Assembly: GCF_022026395.1 (NCBI RefSeq)
Contig: NZ_CP041767.1
Coordinates: forward strand, 1,995,501-2,059,500
DNA: 64,000 nucleotides
From: Brevibacillus brevis
GTDB taxonomy: Bacteria > Bacillota > Bacilli > Brevibacillales > Brevibacillaceae
Reading direction: 5' to 3'
Part shown: one piece after another, positions 28,574-37,550 of the stretch
Layout: each line of letters begins with the position of its first letter
How positions within the stretch are numbered: the stretch's first letter is position 1
Notes under the pieces: model-generated
The model's input: the letters and a program-made list of their open reading frames with translations, nothing else
Told to the model about the DNA's origin: nothing
Databases searched by the model: none
Translations under genes and position numbers: made by a program

Positions 28574-29260
28574 TTAAGATTGTTCTGCCAAGCGTTTTTG
28601 CTGTTGGCTTTTCATGCGTCCGATCAACAGGACACCAACCACAACAGCTACGATGAATACCCATTTTACCCAAGGGTAAGCGGCAAAGAATGGTGTGAGG
28701 AACTTCTCGCTTGTTACCATGCTCGCAGCAGTATACGCCAATACTGCAGAACCGATATATATAACGACCGGATATTTCTCGATCAGCTTCAAGATCAATG
28801 TGCTACCCCATACCATGATCGGAACACTGATGATCAAACCGATAACTACCAGAAGAAAATCACCATGTGCTGCACCAGCAACCGCGATCACGTTATCCAA
28901 GCCCATTACCGTGTCGGCTACGATAATCGTCCAGATCGCTGCTCCAAGCGTTCCGCTTGCCTTCATATTCTCATGACCATTATCTTGAATCAGCAATTTG
29001 AGAGCGATCCAAATGAGAATCAAACCACCTACAAGCAGCAGACCAGGAATTTTCAACAACCAAACAACAGCAAGTGTCGCCAATGCACGAATGACAATTG
29101 CACCAACCGTTCCCCAGATGATGGCTTGCTTTTGCTGATGAGCAGGCAGGTTACGAGCTGCCATCCCGATGACGAGGGCATTGTCCCCGGCCAGCACGAG
29201 GTCGATGATAACGATAGAAAGTAATGCGGTCCAAAACTCAGGGCTTAACAATAAATCCAT
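28574..29260 (-). CDS. TerC-family integral membrane protein, likely Mn2+ exporter
   Basis: ATG 29260 with AGGAGGAGG upstream. The 228-residue protein has about seven helices and the acidic membrane motif DLVLAGDNALVIG near residue 20, repeated as ADTVMGLDNVIAVAG near residue 115, which is the TerC metal-site signature. Family members (YkoY, YceF, MeeF/MeeY) export manganese or help load secreted metalloenzymes. A yybP-ykoY manganese riboswitch in the leader strongly supports a manganese role. Confidence 0.9.
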   Translation of the reverse strand: MDLLLSPEFWTALLSIVIIDLVLAGDNALVIGMAARNLPAHQQKQAIIWGTVGAIVIRALATLAVVWLLKIPGLLLVGGLILIWIALKLLIQDNGHENMKASGTLGAAIWTIIVADTVMGLDNVIAVAGAAHGDFLLVVIGLIISVPIMVWGSTLILKLIEKYPVVIYIGSAVLAYTAASMVTSEKFLTPFFAAYPWVKWVFIVAVVVGVLLIGRMKSQQQKRLAEQS

Positions 29261-29345
29261 TTCTCTTCCTCCTCCTAATCCATTTTGGAAGCGAATAATC
29301 CGCTGGCCGTTTTCTTGATACCTCCCATAGTGTGTGTAAAGGGGC

Positions 29346-29388
29346 GAAAAAGAAAACGACCTTTCCCGATGCAGGAAAAGGTCGTTTA
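29346..29388 (-). terminator. Riboswitch expression-platform terminator
   Basis: Minus-strand stem ACGACCTTTTCC / GGGAAAGGTCGT followed by TTTTCTTTTT, between the aptamer and the TerC start. Its position fits a regulated intrinsic terminator. Confidence 0.8.
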
Positions 29389-29399
29389 AAAAACAAAAA

Positions 29400-29530
29400 T
29401 AGACCTTTTACCTGGTCGGCAAAGGTCTTGCTTACAACATTTACGAAAATGTTGCCAACATAGCCGGGGAAAAATCCCGTAATGACGACTATGTTGCGAA
29501 AAAGCTACTCCCCTTTGGAGATATCCTCTT
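29400..29530 (-). promoter_or_regulatory. yybP-ykoY manganese riboswitch
   Basis: Read on the minus strand the leader has AAAGGGGAGTAGC at its 5' side and the paired 3' segment AGACCTTTGCC...AAAAGGTCT, both hallmarks of the yybP-ykoY aptamer, with an internal helix (CAACATAGTCGTC / GGCTATGTTG region). The terminator that follows would be relieved when Mn2+ is bound, so export would rise with manganese. Confidence 0.85.
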
Positions 29531-29538
29531 GTAATTAC

Positions 29539-29567
29539 ATACTACTGAACACGAAATTGTGTGTCAA
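29539..29567 (-). promoter_or_regulatory. Promoter of the riboswitch-terC transcript
   Basis: Minus-strand TTGACA (29567-29562) and TAGTAT (29544-29539) with 17-bp spacing, directly upstream of the riboswitch. Confidence 0.8.
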
Positions 29568-29639
29568 TAGGTTACATGAAATTAATGTGAATGAGACAAG
29601 CTAAAAAAGATGTAGGCAAATAGGGAGGAGTTGGGGAAC

Positions 29640-30704
29640 GTGGATGAACTTCGGCGAAGTCGTCTATTTGCTGCTGCTGTTTGGGTCATCACACTTTTGG
29701 TCATCGGCAATCTGCTTTGGCTGCTCCGCCCAGTCCTGTCCCAGTTGTTTTCGCTCGTAAAGGAAGTGCTCGTTCCCGTCATATTGGGACTCGTCATTGC
29801 GTACTTGCTCCATCCGATCGTGCAATTGCTGGAAAAAAGAAGGGTTCCGCGCTTGATGGCAGTCCTGCTCATTTATGGATCATTTGTATTGGTGATTACC
29901 ATTGCGATTATAAACGCCATCCCAGTTTTCACGAAACAATTGGTGGAGCTGTCAGACGATATTCCCCGCCTGATGGATTGGTACCATACATGGATGAGTG
30001 AGTGGGAGGCACGAAAATATTTCTTGCCGGATAGCATCTCCAAGGGTGTGGACCGGGTGATCATCCAGTCGAATGAGGGAATGTCTCATTCTGTATCGAA
30101 AATCGTGGATAATGCCAGGCATTCGATGGGAAAGCTGTTTGCATTTGCTATCGTGCCGTTTATCGCTTTTTACTTTTTGAAGGATATGAAGCAATTGCAC
30201 GAGACAGGGATGTCGATTGTTCCAAAGGCTTATCGGAAGCAAGTGCTGATCGTCCTGCGGGATATAAACGAATCCTTGGGCAAATACATACATGGACAAA
30301 TGATGGTCGCCTTGATCGTAGGCGTTTTCGCATACGTGGGCTACTGGTGGATCGGCATGCCGTATCCTTTTGTACTGGCTGCATTCGTATGTCTCACCAA
30401 CATTATTCCGTACATCGGACCATTGATTGGGGCGGCACCAGCAGTTGTGATCGCGATTACGATTTCCACCAAGACACTGCTACTCGTGGTCGTTGTCAAT
30501 CTCATCATTCAAATCGTAGAAGGGAACATTTTGTCTCCCAACATCGTTGGTCGTTCCTTGCATTTGCATCCGCTTCTCATTATCCTGGCACTGCTTGTAG
30601 GGGAGACGGTAGGGGGGATCATCGGGTTGATCGTTGCTGTCCCGATTCTTGCCGTTTGCAAAGTGATCGTTAGCCGAATCGCTGTCATGATGCATGAAAG
30701 TTGA
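29640..30704 (+). CDS. AI-2E (YdjZ/YrrI)-family membrane protein
   Basis: GTG 29640 has GGAGGAG nine or more bases upstream. The 354-residue protein has two N-terminal helices, a central soluble part and a C-terminal membrane domain with the typical NIIPYIGPLIGAAPA segment and VEGNILSPNIVG. The family is called AI-2 exporter-like, but many members are Na+/H+ or unknown transporters. B. subtilis yrrI lies before alaS likewise. The stop codon overlaps the -35 box of the alaS promoter. Confidence 0.88.
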   Translation: MDELRRSRLFAAAVWVITLLVIGNLLWLLRPVLSQLFSLVKEVLVPVILGLVIAYLLHPIVQLLEKRRVPRLMAVLLIYGSFVLVITIAIINAIPVFTKQLVELSDDIPRLMDWYHTWMSEWEARKYFLPDSISKGVDRVIIQSNEGMSHSVSKIVDNARHSMGKLFAFAIVPFIAFYFLKDMKQLHETGMSIVPKAYRKQVLIVLRDINESLGKYIHGQMMVALIVGVFAYVGYWWIGMPYPFVLAAFVCLTNIIPYIGPLIGAAPAVVIAITISTKTLLLVVVVNLIIQIVEGNILSPNIVGRSLHLHPLLIILALLVGETVGGIIGLIVAVPILAVCKVIVSRIAVMMHES

Positions 30705-30730
30705 CAGTGATCAGGTAAAATATTTATAAT
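30701..30730 (+). promoter_or_regulatory. alaS promoter
   Basis: TTGACA (30701-30706) and TATAAT (30725-30730), both perfect, with 18-bp spacing; the -35 box covers the stop codon of the preceding gene. Confidence 0.85.
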
Positions 30731-30737
30731 ATGGACA

Positions 30738-30993
30738 AAGTGATTTATGTGAAATCAATGAGGGAACGAGTATGTTGCAGACCTTTTACAGAGAGGACGC
30801 TCCATGGTTGAGAGGGCGACCAAAAGAAGAGCAGCAGAAGGCTACTCCTAAGACCGGGCAAAACCCGGCGGCTTGGCACCGTTAGACGCCACTTAAGCGA
30901 CAGGCCTTGGCTCAGAAACGTGTAGCGAGCCTGTAAGCAGGGTGGTACCGCGAGAAATCAGTTCTCGTCCCTGAGGGGATGGGGACTTTTTTT
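30738..30993 (+). promoter_or_regulatory. T-box leader of alaS
   Basis: The T-box core GGTGGTACCGCG is at 30941-30952, and the terminator GTCCC / GGGAC with T7 ends at 30993. GAAGGCTACTCC in stem I places the alanine codon GCT at the specifier position (30841-30843), aligning with the GAC in the hisS leader. The UGGU bulge matches discriminator A73 of tRNA-Ala. Confidence 0.92.
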
Positions 30994-31017
30994 ATTTTTA
31001 GATGAGGAGAATGTTAG

Positions 31018-33666
31018 ATGAAGAAACTGACAGGCAATCAAATCCGCCAGATGTTCCTCGACTTTTTTGTAGAAAAAGGACATCGCATTGAGCCTAGCGC
31101 TCCATTGGTTCCAATCGACGATCCTTCCCTTCTGTGGATCAACAGTGGTGTGGCGACTCTCAAGAAATACTTTGACGGCCGCATCATTCCAGACAACCCG
31201 CGTATTACGAACTCGCAAAAGTCTATTCGTACGAACGATATTGAAAATGTGGGACGTACTGCTCGCCACCATACTTTCTTTGAAATGCTGGGTAACTTCT
31301 CTATTGGTGAGTACTTCAAGGAAGAAGCGATTGAATGGGCATGGGAGTTTTTGACAAGCCCAAAATGGATCGGCTTTGATCCAGAGTTGCTCTCCGTTAC
31401 CATTCACCCGGAGGACGAAGAAGCATTTGAGCTGTGGAGCAAGAAAATCGGTGTTCCAGAAGAGCGAATCATCCGACTGGAGGGCAACTTCTGGGATATT
31501 GGAGAAGGCCCGAGCGGACCAAACACAGAGATTTTCTATGACCGTGGAGAAGCATTCGGAAACGACCCGAGCGACCCTGAGCTGTACCCAGGTGGAGAGA
31601 ACGAGCGTTACTTGGAAGTGTGGAATCTGGTATTCTCCCAGTTCAACCACAATCCAGACGGTACCTACACGCCGTTGCCTAAGAAGAACATTGATACAGG
31701 GATGGGTCTTGAGCGCATGGCCTCTGTCATCCAAGGCGTAGACAACAACTTTGAGACGGACTTGCTGTTCCCGCTGATCGAAAAGACCACGGAAATCTCC
31801 GGTGTGAAGTATAAAACAAGCCCTGAGATGGATGTAGCCCTGAAGGTTATCGCTGACCATGCGCGTACGGTTGTGTTTGCGATCGGTGACGGTGCGCTTC
31901 CATCCAATGAAGGGCGTGGCTATGTCATTCGCCGTCTGCTTCGCCGTGCCGTACGTATGGGGAAAAAGCTGGGCGTGGAGAAGCCATTCCTGTACAGCTT
32001 GACTGAAACAGTAGGCACGATGATGGGCGAATTCTATCCAGAGGTTGTCCAAAAGCGTGCGTTTATCGAAAAAGTCATTCGTGCCGAGGAAGAGCGCTTC
32101 CACGAGACACTGAACGACGGTCTGGCGATCCTGTCCGACATGGTAAAAGCAGCAAAAGAAAGCGGAAAGACGCAACTGTCTGGGCAAGATGTGTTCAAAA
32201 TGTACGATACGTATGGATTCCCTGTTGACTTGACAGAAGACTTCGCAGACGAGCAAGGGCTGACTGTCGATCGCGATGGCTTTGATCAAGCGATGGAAGA
32301 ACAGCGTGAGCGCGCACGTGCAGCACGTCAAGATGTAGACAGCATGCAAATCCAAGGCGGTCCATTGTCTGATTTGACGGTTACGAGCCAATTTGTTGGT
32401 TATACTGAACTGGTAGCAACAGGTAAAGTGGAAGCGATTATTTTGGACAACCAGCTGGTAGAAGAAGCAGAAGAGGGGCAAACCGTACAAGTCGTTCTGA
32501 GCCAAACTCCTTTCTATGCAGAAAGCGGTGGTCAGATCAATGACGAAGGTTTCCTGATTTCTGATATCGTGAAAGCACGCGTGACAGATGTACAAAAAGG
32601 ACCAATGGGACAAAATGTGCATTCTGTTATCGTCGATGCAGGTACCCTGCGCAAAGGTGACGAGATTCGCGCGGAAGTGAATCGTGAAGCACGTCTGGCT
32701 ATCACGCAAAACCATACAGCGACTCACTTGCTGCATCAAGCACTCAAGGATGTCCTGGGAACGCATGTCAATCAGGCAGGTTCCTTGGTAGCACCAGAGC
32801 GTCTCCGCTTTGACTTCACTCACATTAGCTCCATTACTCCAGAAGAACTGGAGCGTATCGAAGCGATCGTGAATGAAAAAGTGTGGGCAAACCTGAGTGT
32901 CGAGATCTCCAACAAACCATTGGCTGAGGCAAAAGCGATGGGCGCAATGGCGTTGTTCGGTGAAAAATACGGCGACGTTGTACGCGTTGTAAAAGTGGGC
33001 GAATACAGCCTGGAGCTGTGCGGTGGATGCCATGTAAACAATACCGCGGAAATCGGTCTGTTCAAGCTGGTTAGCGAGAGCGGTATCGGCGCAGGCACAC
33101 GCCGGATCGAAGCAGTAACAGGGCGCGGCGCTTATCAGTTCTTGAACCAGCAGTTCACTACGCTCAAAGAAGTGGCGCAAGCACTCAAGGCACCAGTTCT
33201 GGCAGAAGCACCTGCACGTGTAGAAGGTCTGCAACAACAATTGAAAGAAGTACAGCGCGAAAACGAGTCCCTGCGTGCAAAACTGGGGAACATCGAGGCA
33301 GCGTCGTTGACGGATAAACTCCAACAAGTAGACGGTATGAACGTACTCGCTGCACGTGTTTCCGCTGTCGATATGGACAACCTGCGCGGCATGGTAGATG
33401 AGCTGAAAAACAAACTCGGCTCCGCTGTCATTGTGTTGGGTGCGGTCGATGGCGACAAGGTGAACCTCGTTGCAGGTGTAACCAAAGATCTCATGGATCA
33501 AGGCATTCACGCTGGCAAGATCATCAAGGAAGTCGCAACTCGTTGCGGTGGCGGCGGTGGTGGACGTCCTGATATGGCACAAGCCGGTGGTAAGGACCCA
33601 TCCAAGCTGCAAGAAGCTCTGGACGCTGTGGTTGACTTCGTGAAGAGTCAAGTAGTAGCGAAATAG
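31018..33666 (+). CDS. alaS: Alanyl-tRNA synthetase
   Basis: An 882-residue protein of standard length. The class II core begins with [15 protein letters not shown], the editing domain zinc site is HTATHLLH near residue 565 with CGGCH near residue 667, and the C-Ala/DHHA1 domain ends in a glycine run before RPDMAQAGG near residue 845. It charges tRNA-Ala and clears mischarged Ser and Gly. Expression is controlled by the T-box leader. A long antisense frame covering it is a codon-bias artefact. Confidence 0.98.
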   Translation: MKKLTGNQIRQMFLDFFVEKGHRIEPSAPLVPIDDPSLLWINSGVATLKKYFDGRIIPDNPRITNSQKSIRTNDIENVGRTARHHTFFEMLGNFSIGEYFKEEAIEWAWEFLTSPKWIGFDPELLSVTIHPEDEEAFELWSKKIGVPEERIIRLEGNFWDIGEGPSGPNTEIFYDRGEAFGNDPSDPELYPGGENERYLEVWNLVFSQFNHNPDGTYTPLPKKNIDTGMGLERMASVIQGVDNNFETDLLFPLIEKTTEISGVKYKTSPEMDVALKVIADHARTVVFAIGDGALPSNEGRGYVIRRLLRRAVRMGKKLGVEKPFLYSLTETVGTMMGEFYPEVVQKRAFIEKVIRAEEERFHETLNDGLAILSDMVKAAKESGKTQLSGQDVFKMYDTYGFPVDLTEDFADEQGLTVDRDGFDQAMEEQRERARAARQDVDSMQIQGGPLSDLTVTSQFVGYTELVATGKVEAIILDNQLVEEAEEGQTVQVVLSQTPFYAESGGQINDEGFLISDIVKARVTDVQKGPMGQNVHSVIVDAGTLRKGDEIRAEVNREARLAITQNHTATHLLHQALKDVLGTHVNQAGSLVAPERLRFDFTHISSITPEELERIEAIVNEKVWANLSVEISNKPLAEAKAMGAMALFGEKYGDVVRVVKVGEYSLELCGGCHVNNTAEIGLFKLVSESGIGAGTRRIEAVTGRGAYQFLNQQFTTLKEVAQALKAPVLAEAPARVEGLQQQLKEVQRENESLRAKLGNIEAASLTDKLQQVDGMNVLAARVSAVDMDNLRGMVDELKNKLGSAVIVLGAVDGDKVNLVAGVTKDLMDQGIHAGKIIKEVATRCGGGGGGRPDMAQAGGKDPSKLQEALDAVVDFVKSQVVAK

Positions 33667-33777
33667 TGCGATTGCAAGAGAAATTTGTATAATCGACAGG
33701 AGTAAACGAAATCCGAGTCGAATACAAAAAAGAGTATGTAACCAAAAGAGTCTCAAAAGGAAATCGAGGTGTTGATT

Positions 33778-34038
33778 GTGAGTTCGTTGGATAATACCAT
33801 GAAATTCACGGTGCCCAAGGAAGCGAATGCGGCGGATGTGCAAGAAACATTGACAGAGGTGTACAAAGCCCTGCAGGAAAAAGGATACAACCCGATCACC
33901 CAGATCGTAGGTTACTTGCTTTCTGGCGACCCGGCGTTTATCCCACGCCACAACAACGCGCGGAGCCTGATCGGCAAATTGGAACGGGACAAAATTATAG
34001 AAGAGTTGGTGACCGTTTACTTGTCAGAGCGCAAGTAG
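33778..34038 (+). CDS. IreB-family regulatory phosphoprotein (UPF0297, YrzL)
   Basis: GTG 33778 has GAGGTG six bases upstream, giving an 86-residue product as usual for the family. The segment [20 protein letters not shown] is the family signature. In Enterococcus IreB is phosphorylated by the PASTA kinase IreK and influences cephalosporin resistance. The ireB-yqgF-DUF1292 trio after alaS is conserved in Firmicutes. Confidence 0.93.
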   Translation: MSSLDNTMKFTVPKEANAADVQETLTEVYKALQEKGYNPITQIVGYLLSGDPAFIPRHNNARSLIGKLERDKIIEELVTVYLSERK

Positions 34039-34047
34039 ACCTTAACG

Positions 34048-34464
34048 ATGACACGATTGATGGGGTTGGATGTAGGCGACAAGACGATTGGAGTGGCTGT
34101 CAGCGATGAGCTGGGATGGACTGCGCAAGGAGTAGAGACCATCAAGCGACAATCCAAGGAAAAGGATCTTGCCCGCCTGAGCGAATTAGTTTCGCAGTAT
34201 CAAATTGGGGCTTTCGTCGTTGGTTTGCCCAAAAACATGAACGGAACCATAGGCCCGCGTGCTGAAATGTGTCAAGCATTTGGCAAGCTTTTGGAGGAAC
34301 GCACGTCTCTTCCTGTCCACATGTGGGACGAACGCTTGACGACAATGGCGGCAGAGCGTATGCTGATCTCTGCTGATGTTAGCCGTCAAAAGCGAAAGAC
34401 AGTGATAGATAAAATGGCGGCCACTTTAATCCTCCAAGGATATTTGGACGCGAAATCGAGGTGA
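34048..34464 (+). CDS. yqgF: Putative pre-16S rRNA nuclease YqgF/RuvX
   Basis: A 138-residue RNase H-fold protein beginning [20 protein letters not shown], with the conserved [11 protein letters not shown] near residue 55, WDERLTT near residue 93 and [14 protein letters not shown] at the end. These carry the acidic catalytic residues. It is thought to finish 16S rRNA 5' processing. Its ribosome site is weak, suggesting coupling to ireB, which ends 9 bp upstream. Confidence 0.93.
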   Translation: MTRLMGLDVGDKTIGVAVSDELGWTAQGVETIKRQSKEKDLARLSELVSQYQIGAFVVGLPKNMNGTIGPRAEMCQAFGKLLEERTSLPVHMWDERLTTMAAERMLISADVSRQKRKTVIDKMAATLILQGYLDAKSR

Positions 34465-34469
34465 CCACA

Positions 34470-34760
34470 ATGAGTGAAGAGATGATGGAAGAGTTCGAAG
34501 TGGGCGATGTGATCGCGCTGACGGAAGAAGGTACCGAGGAACCGCGAGATTTTCGTATCATGTACATTTTTGACATTGAAGACCGCAGCTATTTGGTGCT
34601 CGTACCAGTAGATCAGGAAGAGGAAGAAGAGTACGAGGTTCACTTCCTGCGTTATGATGGTACAGACATGCTCCAGCCAATCGAGGATGACGAAGAGTGG
34701 GAGCAAGTAGAAGCTACCTTCGAAACATTGATTGCTGATTTGGAGAAAGACGGAATTTAA
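34470..34760 (+). CDS. DUF1292 protein (YrzB-like)
   Basis: ATG 34470 has GAGGTG six bases upstream, placed across the yqgF stop codon. The 96-residue protein is strongly acidic, with about a third Asp/Glu and no membrane segment. DUF1292 proteins have no known function but nearly always follow yqgF in Firmicutes, as here. A terminator ends the alaS-ireB-yqgF-DUF1292 unit. Confidence 0.88.
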   Translation: MSEEMMEEFEVGDVIALTEEGTEEPRDFRIMYIFDIEDRSYLVLVPVDQEEEEEYEVHFLRYDGTDMLQPIEDDEEWEQVEATFETLIADLEKDGI

Positions 34761-34775
34761 TAGACGAGTGGAAAG

Positions 34776-34806
34776 AGAGTCCGCAACTGGCGGGCTCTTT
34801 TTTTGT
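34776..34806 (+). terminator. Terminator of the alaS unit
   Basis: Stem AGAGTCCGC / GCGGGCTCT followed by T8. Confidence 0.9.
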
Positions 34807-34832
34807 CTTTTTTCGCCAAAATCACCCATGAA

Positions 34833-34861
34833 GTGACAGGTAGATAAGCCTCTAGTATAAT
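34833..34861 (+). promoter_or_regulatory. mltG promoter
   Basis: GTGACA (34833-34838) and TATAAT (34856-34861) with 17-bp spacing, 45 bp upstream of the start codon. Confidence 0.7.
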
Positions 34862-34905
34862 GAATGGGATGGAGATAAAGAGACCCTAAAGGGAGGATTT
34901 CTAGC

Positions 34906-36006
34906 TTGAAACCAATGTCAGCGAAGCCTGATTTTAACCCCGGCCGCCCTGTGACGCATCGACGCAGACGCGGCGGACGAATTGTGATGTGGCTGGTTAC
35001 CTTTTTGTTATTGATCATTTTGGCTGCAGGGGGAGCAGCGTGGTACGTGTACCAGCAATTGCAGCCCGTTGCAGGTGAACAGACGGTGAAGAACGTAGCG
35101 ATTCCGTCCGGTTCCTCCGTACAAAAAATCGGTCGACTACTGGAAGAACAAGGTCTGATCCGAAATGCCGATGTATTTAATTACTACGTGAAGTATAAAG
35201 GCATGGCTCCTGATCTTAAGGCGGGAGAATACCAATTTACGACTGGCCAAGCCATTGACGAGATCCTAACCGCCATGGTGGAAGGAAACACGGTGATCAA
35301 TGCGAACCGATTTACGATCCCGGAAGGCTGGAATGTCGAACAGATCGCAGATCATCTCGATAAAGAAGGCATTGTAGAGAAAGCGGCATTTTTAAAAGAA
35401 GTAAATGAAGGAGCATTCCCGGACTATCCTTTTGTCGCAGCCATACCGAAGCATGCAGACCGAAAACACCGTCTGGAAGGGTATTTGTTCCCGGAAACGT
35501 ATGAGGTGGGCAAAGACGCTACGGCACATGATGTCGTCTCGCGTATGCTGGCTCAATTCCAAAAGGAATGGAAGCCAGAGTGGACAGAGCAGTTGAAGCA
35601 GCGCGACTTAACACTGGATGAAGCAGTGAATCTCGCATCGATTGTCGAGCGTGAAGTAACAGTAGACAAGGAGCGTCCGCTTGTAGCAGGCGTGTACTAC
35701 AATCGGATTCGTGACAAGTGGCCATTGCAGGCTGATGCTACCGTCCAATTTATTCTCGGCAAACAACGAGACCGTCTGACCTTTGAGGACCTAAAAGTAA
35801 AAAGCCCGTACAACACGTACACAAATCCTGGATTGCCACCAGGGCCGATTGCCAACCCAGGTAGAGCTTCGCTTGAAGCCGTCGTCAATCCGGCGAAGCA
35901 CGATTACTTTTTCTACGTGACGAAAAAAGACGGAACGTCCGAGCATTACTTTTCCAAAACACTGCAAGAGCATGAAGCAAATGATAAGAAAAGCAGGGGA
36001 AACTAA
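34906..36006 (+). CDS. mltG: Endolytic transglycosylase MltG (YceG/YrrL)
   Basis: TTG 34906 has GGGAGG nine bases upstream. The 366-residue protein has a basic cytoplasmic tail, one transmembrane helix (about residues 27-49), a LysM-like region and the YceG domain. The catalytic glutamate lies in ASIVEREV near residue 247 and the family signature YNTYTNPGLPPGPI follows near 310. It cleaves nascent glycan strands inside the chain and acts as a peptidoglycan synthesis terminase. Confidence 0.94.
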   Translation: MKPMSAKPDFNPGRPVTHRRRRGGRIVMWLVTFLLLIILAAGGAAWYVYQQLQPVAGEQTVKNVAIPSGSSVQKIGRLLEEQGLIRNADVFNYYVKYKGMAPDLKAGEYQFTTGQAIDEILTAMVEGNTVINANRFTIPEGWNVEQIADHLDKEGIVEKAAFLKEVNEGAFPDYPFVAAIPKHADRKHRLEGYLFPETYEVGKDATAHDVVSRMLAQFQKEWKPEWTEQLKQRDLTLDEAVNLASIVEREVTVDKERPLVAGVYYNRIRDKWPLQADATVQFILGKQRDRLTFEDLKVKSPYNTYTNPGLPPGPIANPGRASLEAVVNPAKHDYFFYVTKKDGTSEHYFSKTLQEHEANDKKSRGN

Positions 36007-36026
36007 CCGGGTTTCCTCTTTTTTTT
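35996..36026 (+). terminator. Terminator after mltG
   Basis: Stem GGAAAC / GTTTCC overlapping the stop codon, followed by a long T run. Confidence 0.8.
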
Positions 36027-36112
36027 TGCATACGGTCAACAGTGCTTGACGTAGCCAAGTTTTCCTAAGGTGTGCTATAATAATTCGGTTGTAACGAAAG
36101 AGGAGTGAAATC

Positions 36113-36748
36113 ATGATTACCAATCCGGCAATTGACGACTACGTGTCAAGCCTGGTTCCCGAGCGTTCTTTGCTGCTCAAGCGACTGGAGCAGGAGGCGG
36201 CAGAGGAAAACATTCCGATTGTGCAGCTCCCGTCCGCTCAAGTCATGCGGATGTTGTTATTGCTGCATCGTCCCAAAGCGATTCTTGAAGTGGGTACGGC
36301 AATTGGCTATTCCACTATTTGGCTTGCAGAAGCTGCACCGGAAGCGCGAATTGTCACGATGGACATAGATGAAGATCGATTGGTGAGAGCACGGGAAAAT
36401 ATAAAAGAAGCAGGCTGTGCAGATCGTGTGGAAATACTCTCACGTGACGCTACTTTAGGGCTGTCGGAGTCGTATCAATTTGACTGCTTGTTTATCGATG
36501 CGGCCAAAGGTCAGTATCGAGTATTCCTCGATTTGTATCTACCGCTACTTCGCGAAGGCGGTTTGGTAATCAGCGACAATGTCCTGTTCCGAGGACTGGT
36601 GGCGACCCCAGAAGAAGCGGGCAAGCGCCAGCGTCCGATGGTGGACAAGCTGCTTTCTTATAATTCACATCTGATGGAGCGTCCTGATTTAGAAACGACA
36701 TTTATTCCAGTGGGAGACGGGCTGGCTATCAGTATGAAAAAGAGGTAA
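36113..36748 (+). CDS. trmR: O-methyltransferase, TrmR (YrrM)-like
   Basis: ATG 36113 follows AGAGGAG. The 211-residue class I methyltransferase has the SAM motif ILEVGTAIGYSTIWLA near residue 60, IDAAKGQYRVFLDLY near residue 130 and LVISDNVLFRG near residue 155, the pattern of the catechol-type O-methyltransferase family. B. subtilis TrmR methylates 5-hydroxyuridine at the tRNA wobble position and lies in the same mltG-udk neighbourhood, so that role is likely. Confidence 0.85.
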   Translation: MITNPAIDDYVSSLVPERSLLLKRLEQEAAEENIPIVQLPSAQVMRMLLLLHRPKAILEVGTAIGYSTIWLAEAAPEARIVTMDIDEDRLVRARENIKEAGCADRVEILSRDATLGLSESYQFDCLFIDAAKGQYRVFLDLYLPLLREGGLVISDNVLFRGLVATPEEAGKRQRPMVDKLLSYNSHLMERPDLETTFIPVGDGLAISMKKR

Positions 36749-36799
36749 AAACTTAGGGTCGTATAGGTGTTAAGCATCATGAGGAAGGGGACATGAAGC

Positions 36800-37444
36800 A
36801 TGGGTAACCCCGTATTGATTGGGGTAGCGGGAGGCAGTGGTTCCGGAAAAACGACTGTAGCAAAGGAGCTGTACCGCCAGTTCCAAAATGATAGTGTAAC
36901 GATGATTGAGCAGGATTCCTACTACAAGGATCAAAGCCATTTGAGCCCAGAAGAGCGGGCGTTGACAAACTACGACCATCCCTTCGCTTTTGACAATGAT
37001 TTGTTGCTTGCGCATTTGCAGGAGCTGATGCAAGGAAAAGCGATCCAAAAACCGATCTACGACTTCAAGGTGCATAACCGCAAGCCGGAGCAAATCCAGG
37101 TCGACCCGAAGGATGTCATCATTCTGGAAGGAATGCTGATTCTGGAGGATGAGCGGATTCGTAATTTAATGGATATCAAGGTGTTCGTCGATACCGATGC
37201 GGATGTGCGTATTGCACGCCGAATCGTACGTGACATCGAAGAGCGCGGTCGTTCCCTCGATTCAGTGGTGACGCAATACTTAAACGTCGTTCGACCGATG
37301 CATTTGCAGTTTATTGAGCCGACGAAGCGATATGCAGACGTCATCATTCCAGAGGGCGGCTACAACCGTGTAGCATTGGATCTGTTATCCACGAAAATCA
37401 GCAATATTTTATTGGAGAAGCAACAATTCTCCAATCAATCATAA
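36800..37444 (+). CDS. udk: Uridine kinase
   Basis: A 214-residue P-loop kinase with [13 protein letters not shown] near residue 7, the substrate segment [21 protein letters not shown] and [21 protein letters not shown] near the end. It phosphorylates uridine and cytidine with GTP or ATP in pyrimidine salvage. The peptidase genes that sit between trmR and udk in B. subtilis are absent here. Confidence 0.96.
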   Translation: MGNPVLIGVAGGSGSGKTTVAKELYRQFQNDSVTMIEQDSYYKDQSHLSPEERALTNYDHPFAFDNDLLLAHLQELMQGKAIQKPIYDFKVHNRKPEQIQVDPKDVIILEGMLILEDERIRNLMDIKVFVDTDADVRIARRIVRDIEERGRSLDSVVTQYLNVVRPMHLQFIEPTKRYADVIIPEGGYNRVALDLLSTKISNILLEKQQFSNQS

Positions 37445-37456
37445 ACACTTACAAGT

Positions 37457-37486
37457 GCACCGTGACGTACGGTGTGCTTTTTTCTT
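37457..37486 (+). terminator. Terminator after udk
   Basis: Stem GCACCGT / ACGGTGTGC followed by T6. Confidence 0.88.
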
Positions 37487-37550
37487 TGTTCGTTGTTTCT
37501 GTCGCGTACATTCCGGCAATACTGGTGAAAAAAGCCAGGGAGGGAATTCG

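Noticed and set aside
30958..33951. A 997-codon open frame on the minus strand across alaS
   Set aside because: It is fully antisense to alaS, has no ribosome site, and its Cys/His/Phe-rich composition is that of a codon-bias shadow.
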